From Nonlabens sp. (GTDB taxonomy: Bacteria > Bacteroidota > Bacteroidia > Flavobacteriales > Flavobacteriaceae), in the NCBI GenBank assembly GCA_020630715.1, contig JAHDIQ010000009.1, forward strand, positions 16,142 through 80,141: DNA of 64,000 nucleotides, written 5' to 3'. A model generated the notes under the pieces. The model did no database searches and was not told where the DNA came from. It saw only the letters and a program-made list of their open reading frames with translations. The stretch's first letter is position 1. Each line of letters opens with the position of its first letter. The translations under genes and the position numbers were made by a program. Shown here in pieces: positions 8,804-17,041 of this stretch.

Positions 8804-8809
8804 GATATT

Positions 8810-9658
8810 ATGAAAAACCTAACCTACCTATTATTACCTTTATTATTTAGTTCATTTTCTTATGCTCAAGACGATCTTTTAGATGGTCTAGAACCAGAGG
8901 TAGATAACGTAGTTACTTCTACCTGGAAATCCCTAAAAGTGGTGAATTTTGAAACGACAAAACTGGTAGCGCCAGGTGAATTTCAATTGATCATATCTCA
9001 CCGTTTTGGTAGTGTGGAAAATGGTTTTGACGATTTATTTGGACTAGATCAGGCAAATACAAGATTTCAATTTGTGTATGGATTAACAGACTGGATGCAC
9101 ATTGAAGCTAGTCGTAGTTCATTAAATAAGGTCTATCAATTAGCGGGAAAATTTAAACTAGCTTCTCAAAAAGTGAATGGATTTCCATTAACTATCAGTG
9201 CTTTTACAGCAACAGATGTTAATACAGGATTAGATAAAGAAATTTTTCCAAAACTAGAATTTGAGAATCGATTAGGTTACACTGCTCAATTAATAGTAGC
9301 CCGTAAATTCTCAAAAAAATTAAGTGCTCAAATTAGTCCAACTTTATTTCATGAAAACTTTGTTCAATTTGATCCACAAGACAATACTCAGTATGCATTA
9401 GGAATAGGCGCAAGATATAAACTTACAAATCGCTGGTCTTTTAACGCAGATTATGGAGCGCATTTAAATAGGGCAGACGATAGCCCATTTGTTAACCCGT
9501 TAAGTATAGGATTTGACCTAGAAACTGGTGGCCACGTTTTTCAACTGCATTTTACTAACGCACAGCCTATGCTTACAAATGGTTTTTTAAGTCAGGGAAC
9601 TGGTGACTGGCTGGATGGTAGATTTTTCTTTGGATTTAACCTAGTGCGTGTGTTTTAA
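8810..9658 (+). CDS. DUF5777-family outer-membrane beta-barrel protein
   Basis: 282 residues with a signal peptide (MKNLTYLLLPLLFSSFSYAQ). The family pattern FETTKLVAPGEFQLIISHRF, then GLTDWMHIEASRS and alternating amphipathic strands to a C-terminal aromatic residue (NLVRVF), indicates an outer-membrane barrel. It is the last gene of the plus-strand half of the CxxCH/YceI group. The start lies right after a terminator-like hairpin. It overlaps the convergent thioesterase gene by 4 nt. Confidence 0.82.
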   Translation: MKNLTYLLLPLLFSSFSYAQDDLLDGLEPEVDNVVTSTWKSLKVVNFETTKLVAPGEFQLIISHRFGSVENGFDDLFGLDQANTRFQFVYGLTDWMHIEASRSSLNKVYQLAGKFKLASQKVNGFPLTISAFTATDVNTGLDKEIFPKLEFENRLGYTAQLIVARKFSKKLSAQISPTLFHENFVQFDPQDNTQYALGIGARYKLTNRWSFNADYGAHLNRADDSPFVNPLSIGFDLETGGHVFQLHFTNAQPMLTNGFLSQGTGDWLDGRFFFGFNLVRVF

Positions 9659-10200
9659 TACTTAATCTTTACGTTGTGATTTTCAAGCGCTTTTTTAAAC
9701 TTGGCTTTTTTAAAGTCAGTAGCTTTTAATTCTTTACCGCGTTCTTTATTCATTTCACGACGACGTACCGCTCTTGCAAAACGGCGCATTTCATTCTCGC
9801 TATTCACAATTAAACCTGGTACCGCAGTAGGTTTACCTGTTTTTTCATCCTTTGCTACCATAGTAACAAATGAACTATTACAGTGTTTAACTTTTCCTGT
9901 CTTAATGTTTTCTGACTCTACACGTATTCCTACAACCATAGAAGTAGTACCTGTATAATTCACAGATGCTCTTAACGTTACCATTTCACCTACTTCTATA
10001 GGTGCAATAAAATCTACTGTATCTACACTAGCAGTCACACAGTAATTCCTACTGTGTTTTGAGGCACATGCAAATGCTATTTGATCAATAAGTGATAAAA
10101 TATAACCACCATGTATTTTACCCGAAAAATTAGAATGCGACGGCAACATTAATATAGATAAGGTAACACTGGACTCTTCTGGATGTTTGAATTTTTTCAT
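9655..10200 (-). CDS. Acyl-CoA thioesterase, hotdog fold (YciA/BACH type)
   Basis: 181 residues. Hotdog features are clear: an N-terminal strand, then SHSNFSGKIHGGYILSLID (active-site Asn and His-Gly-Gly with the central helix), and a TASVDTVDFIAPIEVGE strand pair. It hydrolyses acyl-CoA thioesters in the cytoplasm; chain-length preference cannot be read. The C-terminal tail of about 50 residues is basic. A palindrome copy lies 32 nt upstream of the start. Confidence 0.88.
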   Translation of the reverse strand: MKKFKHPEESSVTLSILMLPSHSNFSGKIHGGYILSLIDQIAFACASKHSRNYCVTASVDTVDFIAPIEVGEMVTLRASVNYTGTTSMVVGIRVESENIKTGKVKHCNSSFVTMVAKDEKTGKPTAVPGLIVNSENEMRRFARAVRRREMNKERGKELKATDFKKAKFKKALENHNVKIKY

Positions 10201-10231
10201 AGCTTGTGAGGAGATAGGGTAGTTCTGTTAG

Positions 10232-10245
10232 GCTTTCGCGAAAGC
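10232..10245. repeat. Palindrome GCTTTCGCGAAAGC, copy 4 (intergenic)
   Basis: Perfect copy in the 60-nt gap between the thioesterase start and the end of the small membrane protein gene. Confidence 0.95.
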
Positions 10246-10260
10246 GTAATACATCAACAT

Positions 10261-10626
10261 TTAACGATTAAAATGAGGTGATTTTTCTAGAGTTACCTCA
10301 GTAATAAAGTACTTTGTATCGCCCCAAAAGAAGAATGTACCAAATTTCTCCTCGTATTTTAATTTCACATACCTACCTTGATATTCTTGAAGTTTTTGAA
10401 TCACTTCTTCCTCGCTTTTCATTACTGAAAATGGGAATATTTGAGCACCACTGATTCCTTGTGAAATCTCGCCTTCCCATGTTTTTACTACATAACCTTT
10501 ACTAGAAAACTTGATCAATTCACCAGATCGATAACCTTCTGAATAATCCACATAGAAAAGGAATGAATACCACAATACCGCCATAATGGCAATAGTAAGT
10601 AATATGACAACTAATATTTTTTTCAT
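10261..10626 (-). CDS. Small single-pass membrane protein of unknown function
   Basis: 121 residues. One N-terminal membrane segment (about residues 3-25) is followed by the motif YVDYSEGYRSGELIKFSSKG and KTWEGEI, a pattern seen in conserved hypothetical proteins of Flavobacteriaceae. Its start codon overlaps the stop of the DUF3307 gene by 4 nt (ATGA type), so translation is probably coupled. It is the third gene of the satD-DUF3307 unit. No enzymatic motif is seen. Confidence 0.75.
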   Translation of the reverse strand: MKKILVVILLTIAIMAVLWYSFLFYVDYSEGYRSGELIKFSSKGYVVKTWEGEISQGISGAQIFPFSVMKSEEEVIQKLQEYQGRYVKLKYEEKFGTFFFWGDTKYFITEVTLEKSPHFNR

Positions 10627-11330
10627 ATTACAAAGGTATTAAATAGTAGGCCTATTAGAATCGCTATACCAAAACTTAATAAAGTTCCTATCAACACATA
10701 TTCTGTAAGTTTCATGTTTTTTGCCTTGCTTAAATCACCAAATCTAAACACAGATTTTGCCGTTAATAAAAAACCTACAGCACTAAAATTTCCAGAGATG
10801 ATGAATACAAAAACTAAGATGCGTTCTATCATTCCTATCCATTTCCCTGCATTTTTTAAAGAATCGATTCCTGTTTCTTTTTCTGTTAATTTCCATCTTG
10901 TGAAAAATACTTTAAGTATGATTCCTACAGGACTAGTTAGGAATACGACGGCCAGTAATAAAGGCCACAGTTGATTTTTATTTATAGGGATCCAGTCTAT
11001 TGAAAAATTAACGGTACTAGAATATAAAGCTAGAATTACAAGAAGATGTAATAATTGATCTATTGCAAACATCCAGCGACTGTTCTTTTTATGAGTAAGA
11101 TATAATTTACCAGTATCTATTACAAAATGACTGATCATAACAATAAGCGCCATCCACCAGTAACTCCAGTCTAGTAATAATAGCAATACTAATACACCAT
11201 GGATGATAGCATGAATATATAGATGAGGTGATTTTAATTTATGTTTTTCTTTTTTTGAATTAAAAGAATTAGTCTGAAGCACAAAATCACCTAATAAATG
11301 TGCGATCAATAACTTAATTAATAAGATCAT
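10623..11330 (-). CDS. DUF3307-family integral membrane protein
   Basis: 235 residues with about six or seven hydrophobic segments. The N-terminus LLIAHLLGDFVLQT matches the DUF3307 signature; HFVIDTGKLYL is a second conserved membrane motif. The start overlaps the satD-family gene by 17 nt, and the stop overlaps the next gene by 4 nt. DUF3307 genes are repeatedly found next to SatD-family genes in Bacteroidota (family knowledge). Biochemical function unknown. Confidence 0.88.
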   Translation of the reverse strand: MILLIKLLIAHLLGDFVLQTNSFNSKKEKHKLKSPHLYIHAIIHGVLVLLLLLDWSYWWMALIVMISHFVIDTGKLYLTHKKNSRWMFAIDQLLHLLVILALYSSTVNFSIDWIPINKNQLWPLLLAVVFLTSPVGIILKVFFTRWKLTEKETGIDSLKNAGKWIGMIERILVFVFIISGNFSAVGFLLTAKSVFRFGDLSKAKNMKLTEYVLIGTLLSFGIAILIGLLFNTFVI

Positions 11331-11931
11331 GGCATATATCTTTATAGTAATTATGAAACAGTGTGATTAATTCTTGAGTTTCTTTCCAGTGCGCTCTATC
11401 TAGTCGTCTACTTGCAGTAGCTTGTTGTATTCCTAATTTATCGCCCAGTTCTTTTTGGGTTAAATCTGGTGTTACAAACAATTCATGTACTGTAGACGCG
11501 CCACTTGTAGTCCAGTCATTAATATAAATAAGAGCCATTTTTAAGGCGGTATTCATATATAAATCAAGATGATGATCACTTTTTACCATGATATCCTGAT
11601 CTTGTTGTTTTAACTGGTCTAGTAATTCTCCAGATCTAGTAAGTGCGCTACCAGTAGATATTGCAATATCTTTTTGTAATAAATCTACAGTTCCTATTCC
11701 TATTGCAATCCTTACGTCCAGACCTTGCTTTATAAGCGCAGATTTTAAATAAAGACAATAGTATAAAGCTAATTCTGGCTTTCTTATTAACGCCTGAAAA
11801 CTATCACCTCTATAGATTTGATATAATCCTTGATCAGCACATTCGGTTAGGATAGGTTTTATAATATCTAAATAATCTTGTGGTCTATTTTTCTTAGAAC
11901 CTACAATATCACCTGCAATGACTACTTTCAT
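11314..11931 (-). CDS. SatD-family protein with C-terminal helix-turn-helix
   Basis: 205 residues. The N-terminus VVIAGDIVGSKKNRP matches the SatD family; IYRGDSFQALI and IGIGTVDLL in the body recall a nucleotidyl-cyclase-like or GGDEF-like fold, which is only a suggestion. Residues about 168-190 (LTQKELGDKLGIQQATASRR) form a clear helix-turn-helix. The promoter region holds four evenly spaced inverted-repeat sites (11948-12052), so autoregulation is a reasonable inference. It is the first gene of a three-gene overlapping operon with DUF3307. The family name comes from an acid-tolerance operon in Streptococcus; a role in acid tolerance here is not supported. Confidence 0.85.
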   Translation of the reverse strand: MKVVIAGDIVGSKKNRPQDYLDIIKPILTECADQGLYQIYRGDSFQALIRKPELALYYCLYLKSALIKQGLDVRIAIGIGTVDLLQKDIAISTGSALTRSGELLDQLKQQDQDIMVKSDHHLDLYMNTALKMALIYINDWTTSGASTVHELFVTPDLTQKELGDKLGIQQATASRRLDRAHWKETQELITLFHNYYKDICHDLIN

Positions 11932-11947
11932 ATTAGTTTATTTAATT

Positions 11948-12052
11948 ATTACGTAAAAGCGTAATAATTCAAATATATTACATTATTACGTAATATTGTA
12001 TATTTATTACATAAAAACGTAATAATCATATTTTATTACCTAAAAGCGTAAT
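11948..12052. promoter_or_regulatory. Four-copy 29-bp operator-like array upstream of satD
   Basis: Four sites of the form ATTAC-N8-GTAAT begin at 11948, 11977, 12006 and 12035, exactly 29 bp apart. Copy 1 has perfect 10-bp arms (AATTATTACG / CGTAATAATT) around 6 nt. The array fills the 123-bp gap between the rmuC stop and the satD start, so it covers the satD promoter. The likely binder is the SatD protein's own helix-turn-helix (inference). Copies 1 and 4 share AAAGCGTAAT with the arms of the longest versions of the dispersed palindrome. Confidence 0.85.
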
Positions 12053-12054
12053 AA

Positions 12055-13512
12055 TTAAAGTAATCTAGGCTCTTCATCACTACCATCTAAAAAATCAGGA
12101 TCGTTTTCTATGGCGCGATTTAAGAGTTTCTCATTTAGTGATTTATTTGCTTTTGCGCCTAGCTTTTTAAGTCGTTCAATACGTCCTACTAGATTTCCAG
12201 AACCATCTGTAAGTTTGTTCATGCTACCAGCATAGGTTTTCTTAACCGTATCCAGCTGGCTACCTACTTTGATAAGATCTTCTGTAAGTCCTACAAATTT
12301 GTCGTACAGTGCACCAGCCGCATTTGCTATGTCTAGCGCATTGCGTTGTTGTTTTTCATTTTGCCACATGGTATCGATGGTGCGCAGTGTTGCCAGTAGG
12401 GTAGTAGGTGTAACGATTACTATATTTTTATCAAATGCTTCATTATATAAACTACTATCTGCATTTAGCGCCATTGCAAAAGCTGGTTCTATGGGAACGA
12501 ATAGTAGTACAAAATCAGGACTTTCTATCTGGTAAAGATCATGGTAATTTTTTGCAGATAGATCTGTGACGTGTTTTTTTAGAGCGCTAATATGTTCTTT
12601 TAAATGGCGTTCTTGTGCATCATCATCTTCTTCATTAACATAACGCTCATAGGCATTAAGAGAAACCTTTGAATCGATGATCATTTTCTTGCCACCAGGT
12701 AAGTTTACCACTACATCTGGGAAAACGGTTCTACCATCATCTGTTTTAAAACTTTGCTGGACTTCATATTCAGATCCTTTTTCTAGACCTGATTTTTCCA
12801 GAACGCGTTCTAACACTAGCTCGCCCCAATTTCCTCGCATTTTTGCATCACCTTTAAGCGCTTTAGTAAGGTTGTTTGCTTCCTTACTCATTTGTTCATT
12901 AAGCTCTTTAAGACCTATAATCTGCTGTTTTAAAGTGCTTTGACGTTCTATCGTATCCTTATGCGTATCTTCTACACGTTTCTCAAACATTAGGATTTTC
13001 TCCTGTAACGGATTCAATATTTGCTCAATATTCTTCTTATTCTGATCTGTGAATTTGGTGCTTTTCTCGTCTAGAATTTTATTAGCTAGGTTTTCAAATT
13101 CTTTAGTGAATTTCTCGTTGAGTTTTTCAATTTCGGCCTGTGCTTGCTCGTGTTGTTCTTGAGTTTTCTCTTGAGCAGTACGTTGTTGTGCGAGTTGTAC
13201 TTCTAGATGCCCTTTTTCTTTAAGCATTTGCTCATAATTGGTCTCGGTTTTTGTGAGGCGTTCTAGTAATTCTGTAGTACGATCTGTAGTAGCATTTAAT
13301 TGCGCCTGTAGTTGTGTGGTTTCTTGTTTTAAAGCATCACGTTCTGGTACAATCTGTTCTAGCGATTGTAATCGTGAGGTACGATCTGTATCTTGTTGTT
13401 CTAATAATTCAATACGATTTGAGAATCGCATTTTGGCCATAAACCATGTAACAACAGCACCTATGATGGCGCCTAATAGGATAAAAATTATGACTTTAAC
13501 TTCTGCAGACAT
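12055..13512 (-). CDS. rmuC: DNA recombination protein RmuC
   Basis: 485 residues. An N-terminal membrane anchor (residues 7-25) is followed by a long coiled coil (about residues 30-200) and the conserved RmuC nuclease-like domain: LKGDAKMRGNWGELVLERVL, then FPDVVVNLPGGKKMIIDSKV and LLFVPIEPAFAMAL. RmuC limits inversions at short inverted repeats and is related to restriction-enzyme-like nucleases. That is of interest here because the window is rich in inverted repeats. It stands alone; its stop codon adjoins the satD operator array. Confidence 0.93.
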   Translation of the reverse strand: MSAEVKVIIFILLGAIIGAVVTWFMAKMRFSNRIELLEQQDTDRTSRLQSLEQIVPERDALKQETTQLQAQLNATTDRTTELLERLTKTETNYEQMLKEKGHLEVQLAQQRTAQEKTQEQHEQAQAEIEKLNEKFTKEFENLANKILDEKSTKFTDQNKKNIEQILNPLQEKILMFEKRVEDTHKDTIERQSTLKQQIIGLKELNEQMSKEANNLTKALKGDAKMRGNWGELVLERVLEKSGLEKGSEYEVQQSFKTDDGRTVFPDVVVNLPGGKKMIIDSKVSLNAYERYVNEEDDDAQERHLKEHISALKKHVTDLSAKNYHDLYQIESPDFVLLFVPIEPAFAMALNADSSLYNEAFDKNIVIVTPTTLLATLRTIDTMWQNEKQQRNALDIANAAGALYDKFVGLTEDLIKVGSQLDTVKKTYAGSMNKLTDGSGNLVGRIERLKKLGAKANKSLNEKLLNRAIENDPDFLDGSDEEPRLL

Positions 13513-13593
13513 GTAGTAAACTTATTTCTAGTAAAAATAGAAATCAGCGTGACTAAAACAACATCCTATTAAAAGAAGTTATTAATAATACCG

Positions 13594-14319
13594 TTATTCA
13601 TCCACACGATAGTTACCATTACTATATTGAGGTGTTAACGCGATTTTAATTCCTACTGATAATATCAGATTACTAATATTCATAGATTCTTGAGGAGTTA
13701 AAACATTTTGATCTTGGTTAACGGTTTGTTTAAACAATAAAGGATTATTAAGAGTAGTAGAAAATTGTGGCGAGAAGAACAATTGCACACTGCGCCTGAA
13801 GTAATAGTTAAAACGCACACCGCTCTCTAACAACACCGCGGTATCCTTAGAATTCTCACTAATTAGAAACAATTCTGAGGTGAAAGGACCTATGCTATCA
13901 CTAGTCGTTGAGAAATCATTTGAGTCATCTAGATCTATAAAGCTAATACCACCTCGTAAAAAAATATCGATTTGAAAACGATTTAAAGTATGACTATAAA
14001 CGCCACCTAGACTTACATTGATTTGTTGCCAGTCGTCAAAACGTTCGTTGTTATTGACATTTGTTAGTGCGCTCACATTGTTTGCTAATTTTAAACCGCC
14101 AGTAATTCCCCAGTGTTTATTAAAATAAGTAGAACCGCCTATGCCTATAGTAGTACCACTTAAAGCAAGATTTCCATAACGACCTAATGGCTGTTGTATT
14201 CCTAGGTCCAGTGATAGGTTATGCTTTGGGATTTCTTTTAAGTGAACGTCGTCTTGATATTTTGGTTTTTGCGCGTGTACCCATCCGCAACATAGGAGTA
14301 ATAGTACTAAATTTCTCAT
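13594..14319 (-). CDS. Exported beta-barrel protein, unrecognised
   Basis: 241 residues from the ATG at 14319, with a signal peptide (MRNLVLLLLCCGWVHAQ). The body has alternating beta-strand segments (LSLDLGIQQPLGRYGNLALS, HWGITGGLKLANN, FQIDIFLRGGISFIDL) as in small outer-membrane barrels. No family is recognised. A TATATTTG element (complement of 14323-14330) lies so close to the ATG that transcription would be nearly leaderless if it is the true promoter. Confidence 0.7.
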   Translation of the reverse strand: MRNLVLLLLCCGWVHAQKPKYQDDVHLKEIPKHNLSLDLGIQQPLGRYGNLALSGTTIGIGGSTYFNKHWGITGGLKLANNVSALTNVNNNERFDDWQQINVSLGGVYSHTLNRFQIDIFLRGGISFIDLDDSNDFSTTSDSIGPFTSELFLISENSKDTAVLLESGVRFNYYFRRSVQLFFSPQFSTTLNNPLLFKQTVNQDQNVLTPQESMNISNLILSVGIKIALTPQYSNGNYRVDE

Positions 14320-14365
14320 GGTCAAATATAGGATATGTAGGATAGATTAAGATTGTTTTAAGCAC

Positions 14366-14379
14366 GCTTTCGCGAAAGC
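14366..14379. repeat. Palindrome GCTTTCGCGAAAGC, copy 5 (intergenic)
   Basis: Perfect copy in the divergent gap between the barrel gene and phhB, 32 nt before the phhB ATG. Confidence 0.95.
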
Positions 14380-14411
14380 GTAATTACCTTTACCTCAAAT
14401 CTAATAAGAAC

Positions 14412-14699
14412 ATGGAAAAGTTAACAGAAGCACAAGTAGAAAAACACCTAGAAACCATACCAGGATGGGATCATTATGATGATGCGATTCACACGACCTT
14501 TGAATTTGATAATTTTATGGATGCATTTTCTGTCATGACGCGTATTGCGCTAGAGGCAGAAAAGATGGGTCATCATCCAGACTGGCATAATGTCTACAAC
14601 ACCGTAGAAATTACCTTAAGCACGCACGACGCTGGTGGATTAACAGAAAATGATTTCAAACTAGCTATGGCGATAGAACACATCGTAGGTGATGAGTAA
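14412..14699 (+). CDS. phhB: 4a-hydroxytetrahydrobiopterin dehydratase (PCD/DCoH)
   Basis: 95 residues, full length for the family. It dehydrates 4a-hydroxytetrahydropterin to regenerate the pterin cofactor of aromatic amino acid hydroxylases. The signature [20 protein letters not shown] with the His-His-Pro active site and the C-terminal LAMAIEHIV are intact. Cytoplasmic. The last 8 nt overlap the start of the next gene, so translation is coupled. Confidence 0.93.
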   Translation: MEKLTEAQVEKHLETIPGWDHYDDAIHTTFEFDNFMDAFSVMTRIALEAEKMGHHPDWHNVYNTVEITLSTHDAGGLTENDFKLAMAIEHIVGDE

Positions 14700-15645
14700 T
14701 TTAAATCTTTTTAAAGGCAGTTTGATTTATATTTTACTGCCTTTTTTTTCTATAGCTCAAAATTATAGCAGTGCTGTAGATTATCTAGAATTTATAGATC
14801 GTAATAATGCTTCTATTGTAGAAAATACTTGGAATTACATGTATACCTATACTCAAGATAGTGATTATCGTAAACAGCGTATATCTCTTAAAAAGTTAGA
14901 GAATACTATTTTAAATGCCATACGCGAGGTAAATAATAAAGAGACTTTTGATGAAGGTTTAAAGAATAGTGCATTAACTTATCTCAATGGTAATCTGGCT
15001 ATTGTAACCGGTGATTATAAGGAATTACTTAAAAACACAACTTCAGACTTACCTGTCATACAACAGGATATGATCAAAAGTAAAGTAAGGATAGCTATCC
15101 GTACCTTAAGATCAGACTATGACATGGCTATTTCTAATTATGCTCAAAAATATCAACTGATCATAGAAAACAACACGAGTGAACTAGCTGTTCAAATGCA
15201 ACATACCATCGCGGTTTATGATTACCATTATGAATTAAGATCTAGAATTAACCGCTTAAAATCTGCTGAGCGTGATTTGTGGAACGATTTTCAAAATCAG
15301 TCATTAGAGACCTTTAATACAAAAGCAACTAACCTACATTCTATAAGTAATCAACTGGTTATAGAAATAGATCAATTGAGTATTCCCACCACAACAAATA
15401 CTACCATTAAAGAAGACGTGATCAAATTCACGAGTTATTTTAGTGATGATTACATGAACAAATTACATAAGGTAAGACCGATACTTTCTTTAAATCAATT
15501 ATCCACAGCACAACGCTCTAAAGCTATTAGAGATTTTAATGAAGTTAAAGACTGGTTTAATGTAAATAGAACTACTGCTTATGATCATATCAATAAAGCA
15601 CTGTCTACTTTTTTACGTAACGAGATTAAACCCATAACACCTTAA
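14692..15645 (+). CDS. Exported helical protein of unknown function
   Basis: 317 residues from the ATG at 14692 (a GTG one codon upstream is also possible). A signal peptide ends near LPFFSIAQ. The rest is largely helical with many charged and Gln/Asn residues and contains no motif I recognise. It overlaps phhB by 8 nt, yet a periplasmic helical protein has no obvious link with pterin recycling. Confidence 0.7.
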   Translation: MSNLNLFKGSLIYILLPFFSIAQNYSSAVDYLEFIDRNNASIVENTWNYMYTYTQDSDYRKQRISLKKLENTILNAIREVNNKETFDEGLKNSALTYLNGNLAIVTGDYKELLKNTTSDLPVIQQDMIKSKVRIAIRTLRSDYDMAISNYAQKYQLIIENNTSELAVQMQHTIAVYDYHYELRSRINRLKSAERDLWNDFQNQSLETFNTKATNLHSISNQLVIEIDQLSIPTTTNTTIKEDVIKFTSYFSDDYMNKLHKVRPILSLNQLSTAQRSKAIRDFNEVKDWFNVNRTTAYDHINKALSTFLRNEIKPITP

Positions 15646-15675
15646 TTAAAATATCGTAAAAGATAGATCTAGTAG

Positions 15676-15706
15676 TTGCAACAGTAACTGCATAATCTTA
15701 AATTTG
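15676..15706 (+). promoter_or_regulatory. Bacteroidota-type promoter of the YebC-family gene
   Basis: TTG at 15676-15678, a 20-nt spacer, and TAAATTTG at 15699-15706. The leader to the ATG at 15739 is about 25 nt. Confidence 0.7.
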
Positions 15707-15738
15707 GTCAATTCTTAAAAAACTAAACACAACCAGTA

Positions 15739-16479
15739 ATGGGTAGAGCATTTGAATTCCGTAAGGCACGTAAAATGAAACGATGGAGCGCAATGGCAAA
15801 AGCGTTCACTAGAATAGGTAAAGACATTGTCATCGCCGTTAAAGAAGGTGGGCCAGATCCAGATTCTAATTCTAGACTGCGCGCTGTTATACAAAATGCT
15901 AAGTCTGTCAACATGCCTAAGGCAAACGTAGAGCGTGCCATTAAAAAAGCAACAGATAAGGATACGGCAAATTATGAAACCGTACTTTTTGAAGGATATG
16001 CACCGCATGGCATTGCTGTTTTAGTAGAAACATCTACTAATAATAATAACCGTACTGTTGCAAATGTGCGCAGTTATTTTAATAAGTGTGATGGAAGTTT
16101 AGGTACCTCAGGATCTGTAGAATTTATGTTTGATCATAAATGTCATTTTAGAATTCCTAAAGGAGATCACGATCTGGAAGAATTAGAATTAGAACTTATA
16201 GATTACGGTGCAGAAGAGCTTTTTGTAGATGAAAAAGACGAGGAAGATGAAAATAGCGTCGATGGAATCATGATCTATGCAGAGTTTCAAAACTATGGTG
16301 CTTTACAAAAAGGACTAGAAGATATGGGAATTGAGATTTTAAGTTCTGACTTTGAATACATACCTACTATACAAAAAGAAGTTACTCCAGAACAAAAAGA
16401 GGACATTGATAAGTTGTTAGAAAAATTTGACGAAGATGATGATGTAAATAATGTATACACAACTATGAAAGAGGATTAA
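15739..16479 (+). CDS. YebC/PmpR-family protein
   Basis: 246 residues, full length. The family opening MGRAFEFRKARKMKRWSAMA, then VKEGGPDPDSNSRLRAVIQN and NMPKANVERAIKKA, is clear. Members act as DNA-binding regulators in some bacteria and as translation factors that relieve ribosome stalling at proline-rich stretches in others; which applies here cannot be told. The C-terminus is highly acidic. Monocistronic with its own TAnnTTTG promoter. Confidence 0.92.
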   Translation: MGRAFEFRKARKMKRWSAMAKAFTRIGKDIVIAVKEGGPDPDSNSRLRAVIQNAKSVNMPKANVERAIKKATDKDTANYETVLFEGYAPHGIAVLVETSTNNNNRTVANVRSYFNKCDGSLGTSGSVEFMFDHKCHFRIPKGDHDLEELELELIDYGAEELFVDEKDEEDENSVDGIMIYAEFQNYGALQKGLEDMGIEILSSDFEYIPTIQKEVTPEQKEDIDKLLEKFDEDDDVNNVYTTMKED

Positions 16480-16594
16480 CTCTTTTTATCGTTTTTAATC
16501 GTTATTGATCTATAAAACTGAATTTCAGATGTAGAATTGGTTTACAATTAATTAAATACCTATTTTTAACTTTAACAAACTAAATTATATTAAA

Positions 16595-16972
16595 ATGGTA
16601 AAAGCTAAATATCAAAGCGTTCTCGACCTAGGAGAAAAATTAAACATTCAAAATGGTGATGTACAAGTAAACGGTGATAAACTAGAAATTCGTGGTACAG
16701 CAGCAACTCCACATGATAAAAATATGTTGTGGGATGAAATCAAAAGAGTAGGTGGAGAGAATCCATCAGATCTTATGGCAGATATCGCAGTAGCAGATGA
16801 TTCTGTTTATGCACGTCATACCGTGCAAAGTGGTGAGTCGTTAAGTTTAATTGCAAAGCATTATTATGGAGATCCTATGAAATATAAGCAAGTGTTTGCT
16901 GCAAATAGTGGTCTATTAGATAATCCTGATGTAATCCATCCAGGACAGGAATTAGTAATTCCTAATTTGTAA
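16595..16972 (+). CDS. BON-like plus LysM domain protein (Kbp/YgaU-like)
   Basis: 125 residues. Residues about 1-60 form a short alpha/beta domain (GDVQVNGDKLEIRGTAATP) like BON domains, and residues about 72-123 are a LysM module (HTVQSGESLSLIAKHYYGDP ... HPGQELVIPNL). E. coli Kbp/YgaU has the same order and binds potassium. No signal peptide is evident, which also fits that cytoplasmic family. A strong bidirectional terminator follows. Confidence 0.83.
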   Translation: MVKAKYQSVLDLGEKLNIQNGDVQVNGDKLEIRGTAATPHDKNMLWDEIKRVGGENPSDLMADIAVADDSVYARHTVQSGESLSLIAKHYYGDPMKYKQVFAANSGLLDNPDVIHPGQELVIPNL

Positions 16973-16993
16973 ATATAAGACATCTATATAATC

Positions 16994-17023
16994 AAAACGA
17001 CCGCAAGTTGCGGTCGTTTTTTA
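16994..17023. terminator. Bidirectional terminator between convergent genes
   Basis: AAAACGACCGCAA pairs with TTGCGGTCGTTTT around a single central base, with T-rich sequence on both sides. It serves the LysM gene and the Asp-box gene. Confidence 0.9.
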
Positions 17024-17041
17024 TAGAGTATACCTAGTGTA

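Noticed and set aside
11948-12052. CRISPR-like array because of 29-bp regular spacing
   Set aside because: Repeats are only 18 bp with 11-nt spacers that are AT-rich and similar to each other; no cas gene; the layout fits operators.
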